Assembly (NCBI RefSeq): GCF_014204975.1
Contig: NZ_JACHMM010000001.1
Location: 3,038,001 to 3,102,000 of the forward strand
Source of the DNA: Jiangella mangrovi
Lineage (GTDB): Bacteria > Actinomycetota > Actinomycetes > Jiangellales > Jiangellaceae
Reading direction: 5' to 3'
DNA length: 64,000 bases
Positions 19,023 through 29,100 of this stretch are shown piece by piece. The notes beneath the pieces were generated by a model. It was not told the origin of the DNA. It did no database searches and saw only the letters and a list, made by a program, of their open reading frames with translations. The stretch's first letter is position 1. The number at the start of each line of letters is the position of its first letter. Made by a program: the position numbers and the translations under genes.

Positions 19023-19985
19023 TCAGTCCAGCGTGAAGTAGTCGGGGCCCGCGTAGCGACCGGTGGCGATCTTCTGCCGCTGCATGAGCAGGTCGTTCAG
19101 GAGGCTGGACGCGCCGAGCCGGAACCAGTCGGGGTCGAGCCAGTCGTCGCCGACGGTCTCGTTGACGAGGACCAGGTACTTGATGGCGTCCTTGCTGGTC
19201 CGGATGCCGCCGGCGGGCTTGACGCCGACCTGGCGGCCGGTGGCCTCGCGGAAGTCGCGGACAGCCTCGAGCATGACCAGCGTGACGGGGAGCGTGGCGG
19301 CCGGCGCGACCTTGCCGGTGCTGGTCTTGATGAAGTCGCCGCCGGCCAGCATGGCCAGCCAGGACGCCCGCCGGACGTTGTCATAGGTGGCCAGCTCGCC
19401 GGTCTCGAGGATCACCTTGAGGTGGGCGTCGCCGGCCGCCTGCTTGACGGCCACGATCTCCTCGAACACCTCGCCGTAGCGTCCGGCCAGGAACGCGCCG
19501 CGGTCGATGACCATGTCGACCTCGTCGGCGCCGGCCGCGACCGCGTCGCGGGTGTCGGCCTCTTTGACCGCCAGGCTGGTGCGCCCGGACGGGAAGCCGG
19601 TGGCGACGCTGGCGACCTTGACGGTGCGATGCGCGCCGCCGAGTGCCTCGACCGCCGTCGCGACGAGGTCGGGGTAGACGCAGACCGCCGCGACCTGCGG
19701 GACCGTCCGGTCGGAGGGATCGGGGCGCAGCGCCTTGGCGCTCAGCGCCCGCACCTTGCCGGGGGTGTCCTGACCCTCGAGCGTGGTGAGGTCGATCATC
19801 GAGATGGCGAGGTCGATGGCGTACTGCTTGGCCGTGGTCTTGATGGACCGCGTGGCCAGCGTGGCCGCCCGCGCCTCGGCGCCGGCCTGGTCGACGCCGG
19901 GCAGGCCGTGCAGGAAGCGGTGCAGCGACGCCTCGGAGGAGGTGATGTCGGGGAGCGAGCTGCGCGCGTCGTCGAGCGTGGTCAC
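19023..19985 (-). CDS. deoC: Deoxyribose-phosphate aldolase
   Basis: 320 residues, the longer DeoC type. It cleaves 2-deoxyribose-5-phosphate to acetaldehyde and glyceraldehyde-3-phosphate. Core motifs: AVCVYPDLV, VASVATGFPSGRTSLAVKEADTRDAVAAGADEVDMVID, LKVILETGEL, then GGDFIKTSTGKV with the Schiff-base lysine and VGVKPAGGIRTSKDAIKYL with the second lysine. It heads an operon deoC-ALDH-truncated ALDH and would act downstream of nucleoside phosphorylase and a phosphopentomutase activity. Confidence 0.96.
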   Translation of the reverse strand: MTTLDDARSSLPDITSSEASLHRFLHGLPGVDQAGAEARAATLATRSIKTTAKQYAIDLAISMIDLTTLEGQDTPGKVRALSAKALRPDPSDRTVPQVAAVCVYPDLVATAVEALGGAHRTVKVASVATGFPSGRTSLAVKEADTRDAVAAGADEVDMVIDRGAFLAGRYGEVFEEIVAVKQAAGDAHLKVILETGELATYDNVRRASWLAMLAGGDFIKTSTGKVAPAATLPVTLVMLEAVRDFREATGRQVGVKPAGGIRTSKDAIKYLVLVNETVGDDWLDPDWFRLGASSLLNDLLMQRQKIATGRYAGPDYFTLD

Positions 19986-20014
19986 GCACCGAGTCTAAGG
20001 CGACGATCCGGAGA

Positions 20015-20020
20015 TAGGCT
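20015..20020 (+). promoter_or_regulatory. -10 element for leaderless FGE transcript
   Basis: TAGGCT fits TANNNT and ends seven bases before ATG 20028; no Shine-Dalgarno is present. Confidence 0.45.
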
Positions 20021-20027
20021 GATCGCG

Positions 20028-20972
20028 ATGTCCGGGGGCGACGCCTGCTGCGCTCCGCACCGTCCCGACGTCACGACGGGGGTGGTTGCGGAGCCGCATG
20101 CTGCCGCCGTCGTCGATACGGAGGGCATGGTCCTGCTGCCGGGCGGGCCGTTCCTCATGGGCACCGACGCGGCCGACGGCTATCCCGCCGACGGCGAGGG
20201 CCCGGTCCGCGAGGTGACGGTCGACCCGTTCCGCATCGACGCGACGACGGTGACGAACGCGGCCTTCGCGGACTTCGTCGACGCGACCGGCTGGGTCACG
20301 CTGGCCGAACGGTTCGGCACGTCCTTCGTCTTCGCCGGACTGCTCCCCGACGACCACCCGCCGACCCGCGCGGTGGCGGCGGCACCGTGGTGGCGCGAGG
20401 TGCCGGGGGCGTCGTGGCGGTGTCCGGAAGGGGTCGGTTCGAGCGTCGCGGAGCGCATTGATCACCCCGTCGTCCACGTGACCTGGCGCGATGCGCGGGC
20501 GTACGCGCGGTGGGCCGGCAAGCGGCTTCCCACCGAGGCCGAGTGGGAGTACGCCGCGCGGGGCGGCCTGGTACAGGCGCGCTATCCATGGGGCTCGGAG
20601 CGCGAGCCGGGCGGCGAGCACCGGATGAACGTCTGGCAGGGCACCTTCCCGACGACGAACACGCTGGCGGACGGGTGGCTGGGGACGGCGCCGGTCCGTG
20701 CGTACCCGCCGAACGGGTACGGGTTGCACGAGATGACCGGCAACGTCTGGGAGTGGTGCTCGGACTGGTTCCACCCGACGTGGCCGGGGTCGGCCGCGGC
20801 GCCGCGGGTCAACCCCGCCGGGCCGCCGCGGACGGACGCGAAGGTCATGCGCGGCGGCTCGTACCTGTGCCACGAGAGCTACTGCTTCCGGTACCGCGTC
20901 GACGCCCGCAGCTCGAACACGCCCGACAGCTCCGCCGGCAACATCGGCTTCCGCTGCGCCGCCGCCGTGTGA
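20028..20972 (+). CDS. Formylglycine-generating enzyme (SUMF1/FGE)
   Basis: 314 residues. FGE oxidises the cysteine of CxPxR sulfatase motifs to C-alpha-formylglycine using copper and oxygen. The FGE-sulfatase fold is clear: MVLLPGGPFLMGTD near 34, DHPVVHVTWRDARAYARWAGKRLPTEAEWEYAARGG, NGYGLHEMTGNVWEWCSDWF, and the active-site pair GSYLCHESYCFRYRVDAR with Cys281 and Cys286 spaced as in the human and M. tuberculosis enzymes. The Cys-Cys near the start (DACCAPH) is also seen in actinobacterial FGEs. No sulfatase is in the window, so its client lies elsewhere. Confidence 0.95.
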   Translation: MSGGDACCAPHRPDVTTGVVAEPHAAAVVDTEGMVLLPGGPFLMGTDAADGYPADGEGPVREVTVDPFRIDATTVTNAAFADFVDATGWVTLAERFGTSFVFAGLLPDDHPPTRAVAAAPWWREVPGASWRCPEGVGSSVAERIDHPVVHVTWRDARAYARWAGKRLPTEAEWEYAARGGLVQARYPWGSEREPGGEHRMNVWQGTFPTTNTLADGWLGTAPVRAYPPNGYGLHEMTGNVWEWCSDWFHPTWPGSAAAPRVNPAGPPRTDAKVMRGGSYLCHESYCFRYRVDARSSNTPDSSAGNIGFRCAAAV

Positions 20973-21022
20973 GGCGCTGATCCCGGCCGCACCCCTGGAC
21001 ATGGAACGCTCCGCGCGGCACG

Positions 21023-21038
21023 GTGTATACGTATACAC
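21023..21038. promoter_or_regulatory. 16-bp palindromic operator upstream of the HisD-family gene
   Basis: GTGTATACGTATACAC is a perfect palindrome with a central CG, the architecture of LacI-family operators. It lies 29 bases before the dehydrogenase ATG. The LacI-type regulator encoded just downstream is the obvious ligand, giving an autoregulated two-gene unit. Confidence 0.7.
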
Positions 21039-21066
21039 ACGTCTCCACCACCGGGAAGGGCTCGCG

Positions 21067-22386
21067 ATGAAGACGCTCAAGGACCGCTCCGCCGCCGTGG
21101 ACCGCACCGCCGAGGCCGCCGCCGTCACGGCGACCGTCGCGCGCATCCTGGCCGACATCGAGGCCGGCGGCGACGGCGCCGTGCGCAAGTACTCCGAGGA
21201 GCTGGACTCGTGGTCGCCGCCGTCGTTCCGGCTGAGCGACGAGGAGATCGAGCGCATCGTCGCGACGGTGCCGGCGCAGGCGATCGAGGACATCCGGTTC
21301 GCGCAGGCGCAGGTCCGCAACTTCGCCGAGCGGCAGCTGGCCTCGATGCAGGAGTTCGAGGTCGAGACCATGCCGGGCGTCCACCTGGGCCAGAAGCACA
21401 TCCCCATCGCGAGCGTCGGCGCGTACATCCCGGGCGGGCGCTACCCGCTGACGGCGTCGGCGCACATGACGATCGTGACGGCGAAGGTCGCGGGCGTGGG
21501 CCGGGTGGCCGCGTGCACGCCGCCGATCCGGGGCGAGATACCGGCCGCCACCATCGCGGCGATGTCGCTGGCCGGCGCCGACGAGATCTACCTGCTCGGC
21601 GGCGTCCAGGCCATCGGCACGCTGGCGCTGGGCACCGAGTCGGTCCCGCCGGTCGACCTCATCGCGGGGCCGGGCAACGCCTACGTCGCCGAGGCGAAGA
21701 AGCAGCTCTACGGCCGGGTCGGGCTCGACCTGTTCGCCGGGCCGACGGAGATCCTGGTGCTCGCCGACGAGACGGCCGACCCGTTCACCGTGGCCGTCGA
21801 CCTCCTCTCGCAGGCCGAGCACGGGCCGGACTCGCCCGCCGTCCTCATCACCACCAGCGAGGAGCTCGCCCGCCGGGCCATCGCGCACGTCGAGGAGATC
21901 CTGCCCGGCATGCCGACGAAGGACATGGCCGAGCCGGCGTGGCGCGACCACGGCGAGGTGCACGTCGTCGACACCCTCGAGGACGCGTACGCGCTGACCG
22001 ACGAGCGGGCGTTCGAGCACGTCGAGGTGCTGACGGCGGACCCGCGAGCCGCGCTGGACCGGCTGCGCAACTACGGCAGCCTGTTCCTCGGCGAGCGCAC
22101 GACGGTGTCGTTCGGCGACAAGGTCATCGGCACCAACCACGTGCTGCCGACGCGCGGTGCGGCCCGCTACACCGGCGGGCTCTGGGTCGGGAAGTACCTC
22201 AAGACGGTCACGTACCAGGAGATCACCGACGCCGCGTCCAGCGCGCTGCTCGGCGAGGTCTGCGGCCGGGCGTCGCGGGTCGAGCTGTTCGAGGGGCACG
22301 CGCGCTCCGGCGACATCCGCGCGGCCGCGCACACCGGCGTCTCCCCGGAGTGGACCGACCACGCGTTCGGCCCCGTGCGAGACTGA
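21067..22386 (+). CDS. HisD-family dehydrogenase, HpsN-like (probably catabolic)
   Basis: 439 residues from ATG 21067 (GGGAAGGG upstream). The histidinol dehydrogenase fold is clear: PGGRYPLTASAHMTIVTAKVAGV, LAGADEIYLLGGVQAIGTLALGT, LIAGPGNAYVAEAKKQLYG, and the Zn ligands in LLSQAEHGPDS. The second half (MPTKDMAEPAWRDHGEV, GTNHVLPTRGAARYTGGLWV, GKYLKTVTYQ) matches, from memory, the sulfopropanediol 3-dehydrogenase (HpsN) branch rather than biosynthetic HisD. It has no his genes beside it and is followed five bases later by a LacI regulator. A role in oxidising a small diol or sulfonate is inferred. Confidence 0.8.
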   Translation: MKTLKDRSAAVDRTAEAAAVTATVARILADIEAGGDGAVRKYSEELDSWSPPSFRLSDEEIERIVATVPAQAIEDIRFAQAQVRNFAERQLASMQEFEVETMPGVHLGQKHIPIASVGAYIPGGRYPLTASAHMTIVTAKVAGVGRVAACTPPIRGEIPAATIAAMSLAGADEIYLLGGVQAIGTLALGTESVPPVDLIAGPGNAYVAEAKKQLYGRVGLDLFAGPTEILVLADETADPFTVAVDLLSQAEHGPDSPAVLITTSEELARRAIAHVEEILPGMPTKDMAEPAWRDHGEVHVVDTLEDAYALTDERAFEHVEVLTADPRAALDRLRNYGSLFLGERTTVSFGDKVIGTNHVLPTRGAARYTGGLWVGKYLKTVTYQEITDAASSALLGEVCGRASRVELFEGHARSGDIRAAAHTGVSPEWTDHAFGPVRD

Positions 22387-22391
22387 CCCGC

Positions 22392-23408
22392 ATGCCGAAG
22401 CCCGCGGGCGCCGCGCACCGTCCGCCCACCAGCGTCGACATCGCCCGGGCGGCGGGGACGTCGCAGGCGACGGTGTCGCGGGCGCTCAACGGCGGCCGGG
22501 TCGCGGCGGCCACGCGCGAGCGGATCCTGGCCATCAGCCGCGAGCTCGGCTACACCCCGAACGCCACCGCTCGCGCCATGGTGACCAGCCGCACCGGCCT
22601 GGTCGGCGTGGTGGTCTCGGACATCACGAACCCGTTCTACCCGGAGTTCCTCGAAGAGATCGCCGCCTGCCTGGGCGCTCGCCGGCAGCACATGCTGCTG
22701 CAGAACGCCGCCGGCGGGGACGAGGTGGACGCCGTCGACCTGCTGCTGCAACAGCGGGTCGACGGCATCGTCTTCACGGCCGCGGTCGAGGGGTCGGAGG
22801 CGGTCGCCGGCCTGGTGGCGCGCCGGTTCCCGGTGGTGCTCGCGAACCGCGTCACCGACGCCGGCTGCGACGCCGTCGAGGGCGACAACGCGGCCGGGGC
22901 CGCCGCCGTCGTCGACCATCTCGCGGACCTCGGGCACCGCACCATCGCGGTGCTCGCGGGCACGCCGGGTGCGAGCACGTCGAAGCAGCGGCTCGACGGG
23001 TTCCGCCGCCGGCTCGCGGCACTGGGGCTGCCGCCGGCGCGGGTCGTGCCGGCCGACTTCCACTACGACGACGGCGTCCGCGCGGCGACGGCACTGCTCA
23101 CCGGACCGGAGCCGCCGACGGCGATCGTCGGCCAGAACGACCTGCTGGCGTTCGCCGCCCTCAACGCCGCCGCCGCGCTGGGCGTGCCGGTGCCGGAGCG
23201 GCTCTCTGTCGTCGGCTTCGACGACGTGCGGCAGGCGTCCTGGCCGACCCTGGGCCTGACGACGGTGCGCCAGCCGCTCGCGGGCATGGCGGCGCGCTCG
23301 GTCGAGCTGCTGAACGAGCGGATCGCCGACCCCGGCCTCCCGCCGCGGCGCGAGGTGCTGCCGGCGAACCTCGTCGTGCGCGGGACGACGGGTCCAGCCC
23401 ACTCCTGA
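22392..23408 (+). CDS. LacI-family transcriptional regulator
   Basis: 338 residues from ATG 22392. The LacI helix-turn-helix is SVDIARAAGTSQATVSRALNG with hinge GYTPNATARAMVTSRTG; the effector domain starts at VGVVVSDITNPFYPEFLEEI and ends with the dimer region LSVVGFDDVRQASWPTLGLTTVRQP. The effector is unknown but is likely the substrate of the dehydrogenase five bases upstream. The CG-centred palindrome at 21023-21038 is the candidate operator. Confidence 0.93.
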   Translation: MPKPAGAAHRPPTSVDIARAAGTSQATVSRALNGGRVAAATRERILAISRELGYTPNATARAMVTSRTGLVGVVVSDITNPFYPEFLEEIAACLGARRQHMLLQNAAGGDEVDAVDLLLQQRVDGIVFTAAVEGSEAVAGLVARRFPVVLANRVTDAGCDAVEGDNAAGAAAVVDHLADLGHRTIAVLAGTPGASTSKQRLDGFRRRLAALGLPPARVVPADFHYDDGVRAATALLTGPEPPTAIVGQNDLLAFAALNAAAALGVPVPERLSVVGFDDVRQASWPTLGLTTVRQPLAGMAARSVELLNERIADPGLPPRREVLPANLVVRGTTGPAHS

Positions 23409-23475
23409 GCCGCGCAATCCCCGCGGCCGATTCCTGCGTACTCCACGCGACGCAGCTCGACCGAGGAGGTTCGAC

Positions 23476-24429
23476 ATGCATGTCCGCAGGCGTCTCATCG
23501 CACTGGCCACCGGGCTGGCCGCCGCGGCGTTCCTGGGCCTGACGGGGCCCGCGACGGCGACCGCGGGGTCCGCGCCGCCGACCCCGTTCAACTTCTACGT
23601 CAACAACGTCACCGCCACGCAGGTCTCGATGCAGTGGTCGCCCGGGTACATCACCGAGCCGACCCGGTGGCGGGTCTACCAGAACGACGTGCTCGTGACC
23701 ACGAGCCTCGGCAGCGCCTACGTCGCGCGGAACCTGGTGCCGGGCCAGACGTACAGCTACCGGATCGTCGCCGTGGACACCGGCGGCGACGTCGCCGCGC
23801 CGACCCGCACGATCACCGTCACGACCCGCGGTCCCGGTGTGCAGCCGGGCGCGCCGTCGGGCCTGCGGGCCACCGAGGTGTCGCCGGCGCGGGTCGCCCT
23901 GGAGTTCGACCGGCCGGGTGACGAGTTCGACGTGTGGGCGTACCAGGTCTTCGACGGGCCGACGCTGGTCGGGTCGGCGGCCGCGCCGTTCGCGCAGCCG
24001 ACGGCGACGGTGACGCTCCGGCAGCTGGCCCCGGGCAGTGCCCACGCGTACACCGTCCGCGCCCTCCGCAGCGGCGGCCTGTCCGCGCCGTCGAACACGC
24101 TGGCCGTGACGACGCCCACGACGACCGACGTGACGCCGCCGACCGCTCCCGCGGCGCTGGCCGGCCGGATCGTCCGCTACACCTGCGACAACGCGTCGCT
24201 CACGTGGACGCCGTCGACGGACGACCGGGAGGCCGCCGCCGGCATCGACTACGAGGTGTTCGGCAACGGCCGGCTGATCTCCGTCGCCCGCGGCGCCGGG
24301 GCGGCCACCGTCTGGCTGCCCGACCTCGGTGCCAACCGGCTCACGGTGCGCGCCGTCGACGGCTCCGGCAACGCGTCAGCGTTCAGCAACACGATCACGC
24401 TGACGGTGGACCCGGCCTGCGAGCCCTAA
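23476..24429 (+). CDS. Secreted fibronectin type III protein
   Basis: 317 residues. A signal peptide (MHVRRRLIALATGLAAAAFLGLTGPATATAG) is followed by three FN3-like units: about 36-118 (PFNFYVNNVTATQVSMQWSP), 122-212 (PSGLRATEVSPARVALEFDRPG) and 220-317 (APAALAGRIVRYTCDNASLTWTPS). No catalytic domain is attached, so it is likely a binding or wall-associated protein. AGGAGG precedes ATG 23476. A pair of Cys (in YTCDN and the terminal PACEP) may form a disulfide. The stop overlaps the convergent mutase stop by three bases. Confidence 0.85.
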   Translation: MHVRRRLIALATGLAAAAFLGLTGPATATAGSAPPTPFNFYVNNVTATQVSMQWSPGYITEPTRWRVYQNDVLVTTSLGSAYVARNLVPGQTYSYRIVAVDTGGDVAAPTRTITVTTRGPGVQPGAPSGLRATEVSPARVALEFDRPGDEFDVWAYQVFDGPTLVGSAAAPFAQPTATVTLRQLAPGSAHAYTVRALRSGGLSAPSNTLAVTTPTTTDVTPPTAPAALAGRIVRYTCDNASLTWTPSTDDREAAAGIDYEVFGNGRLISVARGAGAATVWLPDLGANRLTVRAVDGSGNASAFSNTITLTVDPACEP

Positions 24430-26120
24430 CCCTCCAGTCCCAGCGCGGCGGCGACGTCGGCGCGGACGGCGGCCAGCCGCTCGCGGGCGACGGTGCGGGC
24501 GGCTGACACGCCGGCGCCGGCGTCGCCGTCGACCGGGACGACCACCTCGAGGTAGCACTTGAGCTTCGGCTCGGTGCCGCTGGGCCGGACGACGACGCGG
24601 GTGGAGTCGGCGGTCAGGTAGCGCAGGCCGTCGGTGGGCGGGAGTCCGCCGTCGCCGGCCAGCAGGTCGTCGGCGACCTCGACCGCGGACCCGCCCAGCG
24701 ACGACGGCGGCGCGGACCGCAGCCGCGCCATGGCGGCGCCGATCAGCGAGAGGTCGTCGACCCGCACCGACAGCTGGTCGGTGGCGTGCAGGCCGTGCGC
24801 GACGGCGAGATCGTCGAGCACGTCCCACAAGGTGCGCCCGGCCGCCTTCGTCAGCGCCGCCAGCTCGGCCACCAGGACGGCGGCGGAGATGCCGTCCTTG
24901 TCGCGCACCGACTCGGGGTCGACGCAGTAGCCGAGCGCCTCCTCGTAGCCGTAGGCCAGGCCGGGCACCCGCGAGATCCACTTGAACCCCGTCAGCGTCT
25001 CCGAGTGCTCGAGGCCGTGCGCCGCGGCGATGCGCCCGAGCAGCCGTGACGACACGATCGAGTTCGCCAGCACGCCGCGAGCGCCGCGCCCCGCGAGGTG
25101 CGAGCCCAGCAGCGCGCCGACCTCGTCGCCGTGCAGCATCTTCCAGCCGTCGCCGTCGGATGCGCGGACCGGCAGCGCCACCGCGCACCGGTCGGCGTCG
25201 GGGTCGTTGGCGATGACGATGTCCGCTCCGACCCGCTCGGCGAGAGCCAGCGCGAGGTCGATGGCGCCGGCCTCCTCGGGGTTGGGGAAGTCGACGGTGG
25301 GGAAGTCGGGGTCGGGCTCGGCCTGCTCGGCGACAGCGTGGACGTCGGTGAACCGGGCCCTGATGAGCGCCTCGCCGACGGTGACGCCGCCGACGCCGTG
25401 CAGCGACGTGTGCACGATGCGCAGGTCGCGCGGTCCGCCCTCCTCGGCCACTTCGGCCGCCGCGGTGAGGTACGCCGTCACGACCTCCTCGCCGATCTCG
25501 GCCCAGCCGGACTCGGCTCGCGGCACCGACGCCACCGACGGGACCGCGTCGATGCGCGCGGCGATCTGCACGTCCGCGGGATCGACGATCTGCGAGCCGC
25601 CGTCCGGCCCGCCGAGGTAGACCTTGTAGCCGTTGTCCTGCGGCGGGTTGTGGCTGGCCGTGACCATGACGCCGGCGTCGGCCGCCAGGTGCCGCACCGC
25701 GAACGCCAGCACCGGCGTCGGCAGCGTGCGCGGCATGACCAGCGCCTCGATGCCGGCCGCGGTCATGACGGCGGCGGTGTCGACGGCGAAGTCGTAGGAG
25801 CGGTAGCGGGCGTCGAAGCCGATGACCACGCGGTGGCGCGAACCGTTCGCCGGAGAGCGGGTGTCGCGCAGGTACGCGGCCAGACCGGCGGCGGCGCGGA
25901 TGACGACGGCGCGGTTCATGCGGTTGGGGCCTGCTCCGATGGCGCCGCGCAGGCCGGCGGTGCCGAACTGCAGGATTCCGGCGAACCGGTCGGCGAGGTC
26001 GGCGAGCGCGGCGTCGTCACCGCCGGCGGCGCCGTCGAGCACCGTCTGCAGCTCCTGGCGCGTCGCCGGATCGGGGTCGTCGGCCAGCCAGGCGCGGGCC
26101 TGGTCGAGCACGTCGGTCAT
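24426..26120 (-). CDS. Phosphohexomutase (phosphomannomutase/phosphoglucomutase family)
   Basis: 564 residues from ATG 26120. Alpha-D-phosphohexomutase domains I-IV are in order: catalytic Ser loop VMVTASHNPPQDNGYKVY near 145, metal loop NDPDADRCAVALP near 300, sugar loop and the phosphate loop RPSGTEPKLKCYLE near 525. These enzymes interconvert sugar-1- and sugar-6-phosphates; PGM2-type members also act on (deoxy)ribose phosphates. Orthologues (pmmB in M. tuberculosis) sit beside nucleoside phosphorylase, which favours a phosphopentomutase role here; this is inference. Confidence 0.9.
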   Translation of the reverse strand: MTDVLDQARAWLADDPDPATRQELQTVLDGAAGGDDAALADLADRFAGILQFGTAGLRGAIGAGPNRMNRAVVIRAAAGLAAYLRDTRSPANGSRHRVVIGFDARYRSYDFAVDTAAVMTAAGIEALVMPRTLPTPVLAFAVRHLAADAGVMVTASHNPPQDNGYKVYLGGPDGGSQIVDPADVQIAARIDAVPSVASVPRAESGWAEIGEEVVTAYLTAAAEVAEEGGPRDLRIVHTSLHGVGGVTVGEALIRARFTDVHAVAEQAEPDPDFPTVDFPNPEEAGAIDLALALAERVGADIVIANDPDADRCAVALPVRASDGDGWKMLHGDEVGALLGSHLAGRGARGVLANSIVSSRLLGRIAAAHGLEHSETLTGFKWISRVPGLAYGYEEALGYCVDPESVRDKDGISAAVLVAELAALTKAAGRTLWDVLDDLAVAHGLHATDQLSVRVDDLSLIGAAMARLRSAPPSSLGGSAVEVADDLLAGDGGLPPTDGLRYLTADSTRVVVRPSGTEPKLKCYLEVVVPVDGDAGAGVSAARTVARERLAAVRADVAAALGLEG

Positions 26121-26184
26121 CGCGAGCCATCCCTTCTCGCGGGGCGGGCCGGGCGCCGCGTCGCGTACAGGAGATCCTAGGAGC

Positions 26185-29100
26185 ATGCAGGTGTGCATCC
26201 TCGGACCGGTGCGCGTCGGGCCGGCCGGCGTCGTCCCGGGCGCCGGCGTGCGCGCGTTGCTGGCCCGGCTGGCGCTGGCGCCCGGGCGCGTGGTGGGGGC
26301 CGAGACCCTCGTCGACGACCTCTGGACCGACCGCCCGGCCAACGCCGCCAACGCCGTGCAGGCGGTCGTGTCGCGGCTGCGCAAGGCGCTGAACGGCCAT
26401 CCGGTCGTGGTCGAGGCGGTGGCCGGCGGCTACCGCCTCGCGGTCGGCCGCGAGGACATCGATGCGACAGCGGCAGAGTCGCTGCTGGCGGCCGCGACGG
26501 CGGCGCTGCGGGCCGGTGACGCGCCGGCGGCTGCCACCGACGCGGGCCGGGCGCTGGACCTCTGGCGGGGCGAGCCCTTGGCCGACGTCGGCGACGCGCC
26601 GTTCGCCGCGACCGAGGCGACCCGGCTCGCGACCCTGCGCCTGGACCTGCGCCGCACCCGGGTCGAGGCCGACCTGCGCCGCGGGGCGCACGCCGACCTC
26701 CCCGCCGAGCTGGCCGCACTGGCCGACGACCACCCACTCGACGAGGCGCTGCTGGTGCAGCTGATGCGGGCGCTGGTGGCGACCGGGCGGCCGGCCGAGG
26801 CACTGGCGGCGTACGAGGCCGGGCGCGAGCGGCTGGCCGACGCCCTGGGTGCCGACCCCGGGCCGCAGCTGCGCGCCGTGCACCTGGCGGTGCTGAACCA
26901 GGATCGGTCCGCGCTGCGGCTGGGCACGACGGCGGCGGGCGACGGCGTCCGCCCCGCGCCGACGGCGACACCGCTGCGGCTGCGCCGGTCGGCGACCCCC
27001 CTGCTCGGCCGCGACGACGAGCTGGCCGCCGTCGAGGCACTGCTCGGCGACGCCCGGCTGGTGACGCTGCTGGGCCCCGGCGGCGTCGGCAAGACCCGCT
27101 TCGCCACGGAGGTCGCGCTGCGCCGCGTCGACCGCACCGGCCGCCCCGTCCACCTGGTCGAGCTGGCAGGCCTGCGCGCCGCCGAGGACGTGCTGCCGGC
27201 GGTGCTCACGGCGCTCGGGGTGCGCGAGGTCAGCCTCATCGACCGCAGCGCTCACCCCGTCGTCCGGAGCCCGGTCGAGCGGCTGCGCGAGGCGCTGGCC
27301 GACAGCGACGCGCTCCTCGTCGTCGACAACTGCGAGCACCTGGTCGAGGCGGTCGCGCCCGTGGTGCACGAGATGGTGACGGCGTCGGCCGAGGTCCGCG
27401 TGCTGGCGACCAGCCGCACCCCGCTCGCCGTCGACGGCGAGGTCGTCCACCCGCTGCCCGCCCTCGCACTACCGCCCGACGGCGTGGACCAGCTGGGCTA
27501 TCCGGCGGTCCGGCTGTTCCACGACCGCGCCCGGGCCGCCCGACCCGCGGTCCTGCTCGACCCGGCCGTCGTCGCCGACGTCTGCCGGCACCTCGACGGG
27601 CTGCCGCTGGCCATCGAGCTGGCCGCCGCGAAGGTGCGGTCGATGTCGGTGGAGCAGATCGCCGCGCGGCTCGACGACCGGTTCGGGCTACTGGTCGACG
27701 GTCCCCGCACCGCGCCCGAGCGGCACCGGACGCTGCTCGCCGTCGTCCGCTGGAGCTGGGAGCTGCTCGACAAGGGCGAGCAGGCCGTGCTGCGGCGGCT
27801 GTCCGTCCTGCCCGGCGGCGCCGACGCGGCGACCGCGGCCGCGGTGTGCGGGTACGACGGCGTCCTCGTCGACCCCGCGCTGGCCGGGCTGGTGGACCAG
27901 TCGCTGCTGGTCGTCGACGAGTCAGGCGGCGTCGTCCGGTTCCGGCTGCTCGAGACGGTCCGCGAGTTCGCCGACGCCGAGCTTCTGGCTGCCGGCGAGC
28001 GGGCCGCCGCGACCGACGCGCTGGTCGCCTGGGCGGCGGAGCTGACGGCCGAGGCCAGGCCGCACCTGCGCGGGCCGGGCCAGGTGACCTGGGCCGGCAC
28101 TCTCGCCCGCGAGCACGACAACCTGGTGGCCGGGCTGCGTGCCGCCATCGACGGCGCCGACAGCCAGGCCGCGTACACCATCGCGGCGACCATGTGCTGG
28201 TACTGGGCGGTGCAGGGGCTGCACTCCGAGGTGTCCGCCTGGGCCGCGCAGGTGCTGGAGCTGACCGGCCCGGTCGACGACGACACCGTCGTGGTGCTGT
28301 GCTCGGTGGCGATCCCGAACCTGCTCATCCACGGCGCCGACCGCAACAGCGGCGCGACCATGCTCCGGCTGCGGCGCATCGTGTCGTCCGGCCGCGTGCT
28401 CGACCCCGTCGTCCGGGCCCTCGGCGAGATGATCCTCGGCGCGATGAACCCCCGGCCGGAGCGGCAGGAACGGGTCCGTGCCGCCGTCGCCGCGGCCGAC
28501 GACCCGTGGATCGAGAGCGCGCTGACGCTGTTCGACAGCTTCACCGCCGACAACGACGGCCGGCCTGAGGACTCGCGCCGGCTGGGCCGCACGGCGTTCG
28601 AAGGGTTCTCCGAGATCGGGGACCAGTGGGGCGTCGGCATGGCCGCGATGACCCTCGGCATGAACGAGGCGGTCAGCGGCGACGGCTCCGTGGCGGTCGG
28701 GCTGCTCGACCAGGCGGTGCGCAGCTTCGAGGCTCTCGGCGCGCGCATGGACGGCAGGCAGGTGGAGCTGCTGCGGGCCATCGTGCGCATCCGGGCGGGC
28801 GACGTCGCCCGCGGGGTCACCGAGCTGACCGAGCTGCTCGACGCCTACCCGGGCGACTCCGGGGTCGTCACGCTGGCCGAGAGCGGGCTGGGCGAGGCGG
28901 CGGCGCGCATGGGTGACCCCGTGGCCATGCTCTCGCACTACGAGGACGCGGTGGCGGCGGCCCGGGCGCCCGAGCCCACCGGGCCGCTGCAGCTGCGCGT
29001 CGTCGCGCTGGCCGGCGCCGCCATGGCCCGCCTGCGCACCGGCGACGAGGACGTCGACGACCTGCTCGACGACGCGTTCGGCTTCGCCATCGCCGACGGC

